Below are positions 1-11,600 of a stretch of DNA of 37,065 nucleotides, piece after piece (within the stretch, counting starts at the first letter, position 1; every line of letters begins with the position of its first letter). The translations under genes were made by a program, and so were the position numbers. Source of the DNA: Phoronis australis (taxonomy: Eukaryota; Phoronida; Phoronidae); the NCBI GenBank assembly GCA_002633005.1, contig NMRA01000005.1, positions 1 to 37,065 on the forward strand. The letters run 5' to 3'. Below the pieces are notes generated by a model. That model was not told where the DNA came from, did no database searches, and was given only the letters and a program-made list of their open reading frames with translations.

Positions 1-2602
1 AGTTATTAGATGGTTATGCTAACGATTTCATTAAGTGAATCAACGAACCTGTTGTCAGGAAAATGCAATTGCTGCTGTGTTTGATGGAATTAGAAGAATT
101 TTAAGGACATCGACAAGGTGTCGTTCAAGGCTTGACAAGTCATTATAGCAGCGTGATTTTTGGTTAAGTGATTGAGAAGCATAATTTTCCGAAAATCCTC
201 CGTTGACATTTCTTTGTTCTTGGTGAATATGAACCTTACAGTCACAGGAACAAGCCAGTGGAGGAAGATGCTGACACGTCATTTCTAATTCAGATCAAAA
301 CTGCAGTCAAACTGCATGAACTGTGTTTATAATGTTCGCTCGCGTATAAGTTTCCATTCCTGTTGTCTGATTTTTCTATAATTCAAAATGGCTTGTTTTT
401 GCTTCGCATGGTTATAACGTACCAATTTTTATGTGCCAGTGGATAATTTCATCAACTTTACTGTGAACCAGAGCCTGCAAGTTTAAAATTGGTCATACAC
501 GGACTCCTCAATTTCATATTTGTGCACAGTGTGTGAGGCACAACCACGTGTCCAAGCATGCAGTTAGACAGCCTTACATATAAGAAAGGGCAAGTAACAG
601 GTGCTGTGGTTTTTGTTTTCCAAAAAGTTAATTTGGTTGCTGCGAACCATGGTTACAAGGAATGTCTTTGATAGGTCCCGGGAGGTTCAATGTTAAGGGG
701 TTCAACTGTACATTTCCTTCTGAATACAAAATATGTACAAGTACACAAAATGTTGTGAATTTTTCATGCTAAGATTTAAAAGTTTTTCTCTTCTCCAGAC
801 TGTTGTATATGGAATTATCTCCCCTTATTATGCACCCACTTATTTATATGTGGTTGCATATTGTGGTCATCTATGTCTGGGTGTCCACCGTCCACAGCTG
901 TATCTCATAAACCCTTTACAGGATCTTGATGAGATTTGGCAGATGTTTCTATGAAGTTGACAACAGATGACGACTTTCAAACGGATCAGACTACAGGTGT
1001 GCCCCCTAGTGGCAATTTTAGTTCTTTACGTTTACCTCAGCATCTTCAAAGGTCCTCAACGCATTTTCATAAAATTTAGCAGATAGGCATCTGTTGTCCA
1101 GTTTTTGGATTGATTCTAGGTATTTGTGCCTCCTAATGGCTATTTTTACTGTTTTGAGCCTGTTTTTTGGTGTCTGCTTCTCTCTCAACCAAACCACTCT
1201 AAGGATGATTGTTGAAATTGGCATGCACGTTCCTAATGTAAAGAACAGGGCTGACGATGATTTTCCAATGACCTTGACTACTGTGGCGCCTCCTTGTGGC
1301 AATTTTGTTTTTTTAACGTCTATGGCTGTATCTCCTAAACCCCTCTGCAGGAACTTTATTAAATTTACCAAGTGTATTTTCATGAAGTTGACAACGAACG
1401 ACGACTTTCAAAGGGATCCGACAAACACTGTGTCCACTAGTGGCAATTTCATTTTTTTCCATTTTCCTCAGTTTCTCTGAAGCTGTTTATCGGATTTTTT
1501 AATGAAATTTGGTAAATAGCTTTCTACTGATACGATGACATGTTCCTGTTTTCAGATGGATTCGACATGGTTTGCGCCATCTAGTGGTAATTTTTTTAAT
1601 GTTTTTTAGTCTGTTGGCAACCGCCCCTCTATCAACCAAACCACTGCCACTCTAAAGATATATGTTCTTAGTATGAAAAGGATGGTTGACGATGATTTTT
1701 GATGGCTTCTAGTGCTGTGGCGCCTCCTAGTGGCAGTTATGTTTTTTGTGCCCATAGCCTTCTATTGGCAATTCTACTGATTTCCTGGGTTTCTCTGAGG
1801 TTCCATGACAGATTTGTATGAAATTTTGTAAATAGCTTTGATGACACCTGTTTTTTGAATGGATTCAACGTACTTTGCACCATCTAGTGACCATGTTTAT
1901 AATACAAATAAACACCCCTAGAAGCACACTGTTTGCCGTGCATTCGTGGGCGCATTTCAAAGCTCTGCATTGCTCTTATTGTATATGGAATTTTCTTGTT
2001 TGGAAACAAATGGGAAGTAAAGAGGCATGTCAAGAAGTCACCAGTGATTGATAGGCTTCAGTACAATTTAATGGTTGTTCAAAAGTCATGTCAACCTAGT
2101 TGTATCCCACTGGGCCACACTGCTAGACCCTTGAGTACAACGTGTACCAGACCGCCTGCAGTTATTTTTATTTTAGTTGTCTCATGAATATCACGTTAAG
2201 GCCATGAGTAGACAGGAGATTGCCACAAAAACACAGGTTGTTTATATTCAAAACTTGTCTGGTAGTCATACAGGAAACTAGTAATAGTAAGAAACTGCCA
2301 GGTAGATACAGATAGACATATGTACGATCAGTGGAGTAGCATTACAAAATAGGGATAAACAACAAAATGAATTTAGTGTACTCCATTTCATTCATTTATC
2401 ATGGAACATCATCTATGATATTACTTTTGAGGGGACTAAGGAAGCCAGAATTGTATTCATTGGCAATTGTATTAAAACAAAAATTTGCTGCCAACATACA
2501 TGAATGTTACGTGATCTGTTTTTGATCATAGTCACAAGGTCATCTTAATAATTTGGTTTTTGTTGAGGCTGTGCACAATAATTTTGCTATTTTATCTTTC
2601 AG
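1..2602 (+). other. Upstream intron (partial)
   Basis: No coding exon was recognised before 2603. Exon 1 starts in mid-domain behind a clear acceptor, so this stretch is intron of the same gene. It holds Helentron-like copy A (828-1982). I see nothing recognisable in 1-827 or 1983-2590. Confidence 0.6.
828..1982 (+). mobile_element. Helentron-like non-autonomous repeat, copy A
   Basis: It opens with TGCACCCAC followed by an imperfect palindrome around TTTATATGTGG. It runs through about 150-bp subunits each carrying a CTAGTGGC-type core, and closes with GTGGGCGCA and a worn hairpin before CTCTTATT. The 5' TGCACCCAC and 3' GTGGGCGCA act as subterminal inverted repeats. Copies B, C and D share the same ends. 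This layout (subterminal inverted repeats, central tandem repeats, 3' stem-loop) is known from DINE-1/HINE and oyster pearl elements. No protein is encoded; short open frames here are incidental. Confidence 0.7.
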
Positions 2603-2667
2603 GCAATCTTCGTGCTGACGAGGAAGAAAGCAATGAATGAAACGATTCTAGACAGTGTTTTTTACAG
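2603..2667 (+). CDS. SORCS: SorCS exon 1 (first visible; VPS10 blade strand)
   Basis: A TTTATCTTTCAG acceptor precedes 2603 and AG|GTATGT follows 2667. The 65-nt exon reads AIFVLTRKK...SVFY plus two bases (AG) that join A from exon 2 to make the Arg before the SSDYG Asp-box. In SorCS proteins this is the strand leading into the (L)WRS(S/T)DYGTT motif. An N-glycosylation sequon (NET) is present. Support comes from the frame fit with exon 2 and the good splice signals, although the exon is short. Confidence 0.75.
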
Positions 2668-5600
2668 GTATGTGTTTATTTTTAGTTTACGTAGTCTTTC
2701 CTTAGATTTATTGAATGTACAGTACAAGCCAAAGTGTTCTAATAAAGTGACCCGAAATTCCCCATTATGGCGACTGGTTGGAAGCCAAATTCATTGACTG
2801 AGTAGTCTTCTCTTGTCACCGAGAATGATGTTGACGTAACAGGAAAGTTGGTAAGGCCATTCTGTAATTAGAATTTGCCACCCTTATAGTTTTTACCAGA
2901 CATTTTTGCAGTTAACAGAATTGACCGTCGTGATGGAAAAACTGTATTTTGTCTGATTGCTTTTGTTATGCGCCCACATATTTATATGCCGTCATCACCG
3001 TCCGGCGTCCGTCTGGCGTCCGTTCAGCGTCTGCTGCTCTATCTCCAAAATCACTTGACGTGTGTTCATAAAATTTAGTACATGTGTTGCTTCCATGGAT
3101 GGGACGGCATGAGCGAACTTTCGGACAGATCTGACTACCGGTGTGCCCCCTAATGGCAATTTAAGTTTTTTACGTTTACCTCTGTATCTTCAAAGGTCCT
3201 CAATGCGTTTTCATAAAATTTAGTATATAGGCACCTATTAGTGGGATGACACTTTCCTCCCGTTTTCGGATGGATGCGACGTAGTTTGCGTCACCTAGTG
3301 GCCATTTTTAGGGTTTTCGGGTGTGTTTTTTGATGTTCACCCCTCTATCAAACAATCTGCTCTAAGGATGATTGTGAAAATTGGCATGTATGTTTTTACT
3401 ATGAAGAGGATGGCTGACGATTTTGTTCTGACAACTTCCGACTACTGTGGCGCTTCCTAGTGGCAGTTTTGTTCATTTTGCGCCTAAGGCTGTATCTCGT
3501 AAACCGTTTGCTAAATTTAGCAAGTGGATTGATATGATGTTGACAATGGACGATGACTTTCAGACAGATCTTACTGATGTGCCCCCTACTGGCAATTTTA
3601 GTTTTTTACGTTTACCTCTGTATCTTCAAAGATCTTTGACGGATTTTCATAAAATTTTGAATATAGGTATCTATTGGTGAGATTACGCTATCCGCCTGTT
3701 TTGAGATGGAATCAAGGTATTTTCTGCTACTCAGTGGCCATTTTTGATGTTTTCGAGTCTGTTTTTTAGCATCCACTCATCCATCAACCAAACCATTCTA
3801 AGGATGGTTTTGAAAATTGGACAGTTGTCGATGACGATTTTGACTGCTGTGGTGTCTCGTAGTGGTAGTTTTCTTTTGTTTTGTTTTGCGCCCATAGCTG
3901 TATCTCCTAAAGTCACTACATCATCTTTATTAAATTTAGTAAGTGTATTTATATGAAGCTAACATCAGGCAACATCGACTTTAAGGTGGATCCAATTAAC
4001 GCTGTGCCCCCTAGTGGCAATTTCATTTTATTCCTTTTTCCTTTGTTTCTCAGAAGTTCCTTGACAGATTTTTATGGAATTTGGTGAATAGCTTTCTATT
4101 AAAGAAGCAATGACATGTTCTCAATTTCGAATGAATTGGACGTGTTTGCTCCATCTAGTGGCCATTTTTTATACAAATAAATGATCATTTAAGCACACCA
4201 TTTGCGTTGCATTCGTGGGCACATTTCAACGCTCTGCATTGCTCTTGTTTTGTACTGTATATTACATTGCAATTATTTACTGCAACTGAGGTTGTTAAAA
4301 ACATTAGAAGTTCTCAAAGTTATTGACTCAGCCATGGCAGATAAAAGTTGTGCTGAAACTTAATTTTATGGTATGTCTGTAACTGCCTGATTCCTCTTAT
4401 CTTTATGGTAAGAGGTGACTTGTAACATTTGTTGATTATTTTCACCTGTAGTTTTGTGACAACTAACTAGGACAAGGAAGGCCTCACTCATGACCAAACA
4501 GGTTTTTTGTGTGGACGGTTCATAGGCGAAGAAACTAGAACACTATATATCTTTTGGCATATTCAGAAGAAAAAACCTTCCAGGTTTAATTACAATAGAT
4601 TTCGAACCGTTTGATTCGTTATCATGGGATAGTATTTTTAATACGCTGTCCCTTTTTGGATTTGGTGACATATTCAGTAAATGGATTAAAATTCTTAATG
4701 AATGGATCAAGCCTGTGCATCATCAGGCCTTCATGCAGTGTATGTCTTGGCACGAATCTGGACGCCTTTGCCAAGGCTGCCCAACATATCATTTGGAAGC
4801 CCACTTGTCATTCAGAATTTCACCAGTTTGGACACACACATTGTAAGATTACTAGGACTACCAGTTGATGAAAGATGGGTGATAGTTCAGGAGACAAATG
4901 TTGGCCCTTTCAACTCAGAAAGTAATATACAGTGTATATATAATGTTGCAATGTTTAAACTAGGTTCAGTATTGAGAATACCTGTCAGTCATTAGCATGT
5001 GTTTGATTGCCATTGTGTATACCACTGTAGTCTCTGCTTTCAGTGGTCATCTCTCTAATTGTAATTCAGTGCTTTATACAAGGATACCGACCTTAGTTTA
5101 CTCCAAACTGGTGTTTCAGAGCTGTTGTAGTTTAATGTTTTTAATCTTTTTTTAAAACGTCATAAGCGAAATAAATGTCATGACATTATTTTACAATATA
5201 TTGTGCCAAAGAATATGCTCATTTAAAATGTTTGAGTTTGCGCCCATTTCATGCTTTTCTATGTGCGTTTTAATATGGAGCAGCAGTGACACCTGTTGCC
5301 AAAATATAAACCAGACATCATCTGTGCATTTTTCTTGTGTTGGCAACTGCAGCTCTGATGACTAGTTAAGATGATGTGATAAACTTTATAACAGCAATTT
5401 GAGATCACCAAAAACAGTGCACTCATCGTTCAACCAATATCTCTTATACCTGTAATATATGTGTGGTAAGCTATTTGGCTGTTTTCATCAATTTAGACAT
5501 AAAAGAGTTGATCCAGTTTTTTAGTATAAAAACTCGCTACTCAACAAGGGAGCTAAGATGTAAAAGCCTTGTTCTACGCATTTTTTGTAAAAAAACCTCA

Positions 5601-8600
5601 CTATGTATGGGGGACGGAGTTACTGGTGAATGGTGGTAGGGGGTGGGGGTAACGCGTCGTTGGAATCATGGACGCCCCGGAATATTAGGTGCCCTATTTT
5701 GGGCACCCTATTTTCAAAATCCTGGATAAAGCCCTGTACGTCATGCAAAATGGAGTATCTTCACAGTTTCAGATACACGGACGCTGCAAACGGGGGGGAC
5801 CCGATTTTTCCGTATCTTTTTATTTTGTGCACCAAAATTCTAGGAATACTTTTTAGGAAAAACAATGGAATAAAAGAAATCAGGGTTGGTGACTGCGAAA
5901 TTAAGTTAATTTAATATGCAGATGATACAGTTTTTGGTCTAGATGGCTCAGACAAATCACTTGAGAAAGATTGTGTTTGGTCCAAGAGACCCTTACAGTC
6001 GTAGGAAAAATATGTGTTATTAAAACGTTATTAATTTCCAAATTGACACATCTGTTCTTAAGTCTCCCATCCCCTGAAAAGAAATTGTGCAGAAAATCGA
6101 CCGTATGTTTCACAAATTTATTTGATGATATAGAAATGAAAAAATTTCCCGAAATCTCTCATGTCAAAATTTCTCCAGAGGGGGAGCAAACATGATACAC
6201 GTTCACTCTTTCGTAAGTCATTAAAAATTACATGGATAAAGAAAGCTTTACAGAGTTCTGGTTCAGCTTGGAACGTATTTCTTTTTGAACGCTATTTGGA
6301 TAACAAAGCACACTTCAGTCAGATGGAAGATGCTTATTTCAAGCATTTAGCAGGGAGATGTAAGAACTTTGGACAGATGTGTTTAATTCAGTATATTATG
6401 AATTTTATCACTTTTGGCTTACAAATACACCACAAAATTTTGAAATTTATCAGCCTTGTGGTTTCTAATATCTAATTCTAATATCTTGATTGATCATAAA
6501 CCTGTTCACATTCGATCCTGGAATGAAAAAGGCATGAGATTTGTTTGTGATTTATGTGAGAATGGACAACTCAAGCCTTCTTTCTTAGCCTTTTAGAGTT
6601 TATGGGGAAGTGTTAGACAGTTACTTAAATGCAAAGAGGTGAACAATTTTCAAGCAAAATTTCCACAATTCCCAGTGGCATGAAATAAGAAGGGAACTCG
6701 GGCTTTTTGTAAGATTTTTTTGGAAAATTTATATAAAAGGCCAAACTTTTTATTGCGCCACCAGGTCATGCGGTCGTCTGCGTCCTACACTCGACTGTCG
6801 ACAGAAGAAATAACTGTTAGAGACTGTATGTACATACGTCTCCTCCAAAAATTAGGGAAGCGCAAGGAAAATGGGTGCTGTTACAGCCATACAAACTTTT
6901 TTGGTCGACAAAAGTTTACACCCAATAGGAAACCTAGTTCGTCAGCCCCGATGATGATGAATATGTTTTCAATTTTGGTTATTTATAACATTGTTAGAAG
7001 CATTGGAAAAATGAAAAAAGAACAATTCTTGGCAATTATTTTGTCCCAAATTGACTTTACTGTACTTACAAAACAAAGCTTTGTTCACTTTGCGTCATGT
7101 CAGAATGATTTGCTTGTCCAACCAAGTACATTTTATTTGTATTAAACTTTTATTATTATTTATTGTTATTTCCAGATCAAGTGATTATGGGACAACATTC
7201 AAAAAGTGCGTATTTCAAGAGACCAACCCGATCATCAGTATGTTTTACCTGACTAAAGACAAATCCAAGGTACATTGTTTGCTAGATGTCCCATTCCGAA
7301 TCGCTTAATTCTCAGCAGTTTAGATTTGAACAGCACTCAACCACTGTGCTTAGTTTTATGACTAGAGGTCTGGTTCATGAAAAGTGACTTCAGACTTAAA
7401 GACAGAAATTTGGTCTTACACTCCACACAACTATATCTGAATTTGAATCTCACTTGAGGAAAAGTGCAAATTCTCTGAGATATACACCTAACTGCTAGCT
7501 ATACAGTTTCTATGGATTATTTCTTGACTTTGATGCACACTTTGCTTAACTTTCATTCAGCCATAGTGAAGTGGGAAGTCAACGTAAGACCAAATGTTTG
7601 TATCAAGCTTTGTGACTTTCCTGGAACAGGCTCCATCGTCTTTTGTTTGGGCATAGCACTGTCTGTACTCTACACAATAGAATGACATGACTTGTGCACA
7701 TAGCACTGTCTGTACTCTACACAATAGAATGACATGACTTGTGCACATAGCACTGTCTGTACTCTACACAATAGAATGACATGACTTGTGCACATTACAG
7801 CCCAATCAGAAATCTTGTCTTAATGATACTCTAAAGAATGTGGAGATATTTGAATAGGGGACTGCATCATGAAGCACTGGAGATGGGATCGTCCATTTAG
7901 TGGTTCAACCATGCCATATGTAGATTTTGCAATAAAAATTATAGTGAATAGATTTTAATCATGATATACGTTTTTAACCGTTTACAATTAATGCTCCCTT
8001 TAGTAAGCAGAGCCAGACTTAACTGGAAGATATCCAAGTTTCACAGTGGTGATGAATCGACTAATAACTTAAAAAGTGTGGTAACCAATGAACAAGGTGG
8101 GATGAGGGGGGATCATGCCCTTTATCCACACGAGTGATAATCTAATGTTGCAAGAAGGTTGACAGAAATTCATAAAAAAACTGAGTGTGTTGAATTATTC
8201 ATCGTGTTCGTAATACGGCATAATACATGGTTATGCTAGCTGCAAAATGGCTCCTCTGGAATTAATGAATTCTGTGGTACTTTCTTGCAGATTATTTTAA
8301 CTGATGAAAGATATCGCAAGATCTATTACACTACAGATGAAGGCTCCAGCTTTGTCTCTGTACAAGTCAACTTTGTGCCAAGCAAAATCTTCCCACACCC
8401 AACTAAATCAGACTGGCTGCTGGCCCACTCCTTTCAAGCATCTGAGGTAATACAAGAAGTAGGAGGTTATGATGTTGAAACTCCCCTTACTTGGCATCTT
8501 CTCTTCCATTTGGGATATTGAACTTCCTAAAAACACATCACCTGTCATTTTTTGTATTGAGATGAGAGCATTTATCATAAGAATATTATTCCCATAAGTT

Positions 8601-11600
8601 TGTACGCCATAAATATTCATTTCTTAACGACCAAAATTCAAGGTGACACGACACCAGATGTCTTAAAGATAATTATTTTTTGCCACAGAAATCAAGATAG
8701 TTTTACTGTCACTGCCACTAAAAATATGTGAGGTGTCCAGAAAGCCATCTCAAGTTTGGTAGGTCAGCATGTGAAAGATATAGATGGCCACAGGCTATCA
8801 ACTTCAGACATTGAGAAACTGCACATTTATGACCATTTGATTTTTCTACAAATGATGTCCAGTATTATAAGTTATTTTAGGCGACAGCATTGCCAAAACA
8901 TCCAGAAATTCCATAATTATTTTCTTATATAAAATATTGCTTCGATAACCATATTATCAAGTTTATTAATAAAGTATCTGTCAATTCTCTTCATCTACAT
9001 TCCTCTCGTTTTTTGTAATGACTTTGACCAACCTTCAGATATTTCTTATTATGCAGATTACGTTATGCTGTGTTCATAAACTACTCCTGGATAAGCATTA
9101 AGTAGTTATTAAAATGCCTCGTTTTCCAGCTGTATTTCTCAATGGATCTGGCAAAGACATGGACGAAAATCCACAGCTATGTCAATCGTGCTGTTTTCTG
9201 GTAAGCAAGAGACGACATTTGTTTGCTCTAAATGCATTCGTGATTAATTTATTGTAACAGTGAAGATTATATTTTTAAGATTAAAGAATATCATTTCACT
9301 TGGCACTTTCACTCCTGACGATTATGCATTTCACTTTGCCTAGAAGTCTGTGATTGAGGATTTCTGCTTATTTTAGGGAAATCCCTGGTATTGGTAAGGA
9401 TAACACCACTGTGCATATGGAAGTTAGGAACCCATCAACAGGTATAGTGAAATGTAGGCCAGCTAGAGCTGTTAGCGTGGTTTTAAAAGTGAAATTATCT
9501 GCATGTTTTCTGCTAGTTTATATGGCATTTGTTGTTGATTTGTGACAAGTCAAACAGCAACTGCTTGACATAAAAAATCAACCAACCTCAAGCTTAAATT
9601 GATCAAGCTTACAATGGAGGCATTAGCCACACAAACAATACATGACCTCTCATACAGAATAAGGATTGTTAATTTGTAGTATTAGTAGACTAAAGCATTC
9701 TTAGAGTGGTTTTTAGATATTTTTGAAATGGCACTGTGTTAGGTTTAAAACCGTTACATTTTTCTGTCTACGATTGATAGTTTTTTCAAATTGCATTTCA
9801 GGAGAAAACTTCTACAAAACCTGTTGTCATCCATACAGTGGCTGTGACAATAAGCCTTATGAAGACATTGGGAGAGTGGACTCAGGCTCCCTTCTTGTTC
9901 AGAACGAATACATATTTGTGGAGGTTTGTTTAGTTTGAGGTTGAAATCGTGGGACCTATTTGTCTGCAGTCATGTGTCCTATTTATCTGTTGTAAACCTG
10001 TTTGATTCAAGTTTGTATTCTCACAAGAGTTTGTGTTCTCCATAGCAGAAAATTCTAATGTGTTGGAGGTGTGCAAAGGCCAACAAATGTTCAGAAGCGT
10101 ATGATTGACGTTCTCTGTAGTGCAAATCTGGTTGGAGTTGCACTAATCTCAAATGGATTTTTACCTGCCTCGTTGCCTACTAATTGGCGGTCAGTTCCAT
10201 TGGGTTATAGCCAGTTGTAGTTAAATCTATAATTTTAAGCAGTAAAGACTTTGTCTAGGATAGTGATGCCTGTTTCCAAGCTATTTTTCAAACAAGTCAC
10301 TTGCGATTCAGACATGTCCCAAGTGTTGTCAAATTAGACCTGGCAACACACTGCAACTGGTTGTTGAGAACACTGAGATTTTAAAAGTTTGTTCTAAAAT
10401 ATTGTGATAAAGTTTTCTGCATTAAACACAGTTAAACTTGCAAAGGTAATACTTTGAATTAATTTAATTTATCTAAGTTCTAACATTGTTGGTTTTACAA
10501 TTTACTTAATACTCGCAGGGAAAAAAACATAGAATGCAATAGACAAAGAATCAGTACTGGTCATCATCTGTTGTCACTTTCCCGTGTGCTTTATTCCAGA
10601 AAACAAGTGATTTATCCAGCAAGCTATTTGTGTCTTATCGGCGAAATTCTTTCAGAGAAGCCTACTTCCCACTCACCCTTCACTCCCAGGTAAGTCATGT
10701 TGTATATACCTCTTTGTTTCCAAACAACTGACTCCTTTTTGAGAGGCCCCTCATCATGCGTTCTGGTTGTTACTGCAATTTGTACTTTGTTCTTAAATGT
10801 GAAAAATGTAACAGTAAACTTTTACAAACATTTATTCCCAACTTTTAGAAAGTATTTGCGTAATGATTACGTTGTTGTTTCTTGGTAGCTTTTGGGAGAT
10901 TTATGTTTCTAAGACAACACAAATAGACATTATTGGTTTTACAGCTGAAAATGCATTTTGGGGATTATTGTTGGATGGGATAGATATCTTGAAGTCGTTA
11001 CCTCTGACTAGAGTTATAAAACCATAAAATTGTTTCTGCGATTTTATTTCCAACCGCCAATTCTCACCATTGTCTTCCTGACATTCGCTGAAATTGAAGC
11101 TGGTAACTTTAACACACTTAAATATTCATCAAGTGTGTTATAGCTTTGATAGCAAAGTGTTATGTCGTGACCACAAGGATTCCAGGTTTGATTCTGCACT
11201 GGGGCTGATCTCAGAAAAAAACACTTTTTTGTCAATAATATCCCGTAAAGTTGGCACTGATCCCATTTTGTGTAAGTCATCACATCTCATGTATTCTAGC
11301 ATAATTGCTCATTGTACCTCTTCCTAGGACTTTCTCATCATGAGCACATCCGAACACCAGGTGTTTGTAGCGGTCAACCATAACAACACAATGGTCAACG
11401 TGTACATGTCGGACCAAACTGGACGCTACTTTGTCAAGTCTCTGGAGAATGTCTTGCCTTTTGCAACCAAATACGGGCAGTTTGATGTTGACCTCCATCA
11501 AGTAAATTGTCATCTATTTTGACTGTACTGAGCATCGTGTACATAGATATGATCTGCACCAGTTAAGTTGGTGACTCGATATTCTTTAAGTGGTGTTGAT

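Larger units (their letters stand above)
2668..7175 (+). other. Intron 1 (4.5 kb)
   Basis: This intron contains Helentron-like copy B (2967-4252), two parts of a degenerate LINE reverse transcriptase (4489-4723 and 5723-6596) and an unidentified insert between them. The stretch 6600-7170 has a 141-codon open frame from 6720 that resembles nothing I know and is probably retroelement tail or chance. Confidence 0.75.

Noticed and set aside
1094-1480. 128-codon open frame in repeat copy A, and similar frames at 3447, 21537 and 27398
   Set aside because: They lie in non-coding Helentron-like subunits, are not shared in frame between copies, and show no domain.
6720-7145. 141-codon open frame as an independent gene
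   Set aside because: It has no recognisable domain or splice context and lies behind a dead LINE. It is probably retroelement tail or chance.
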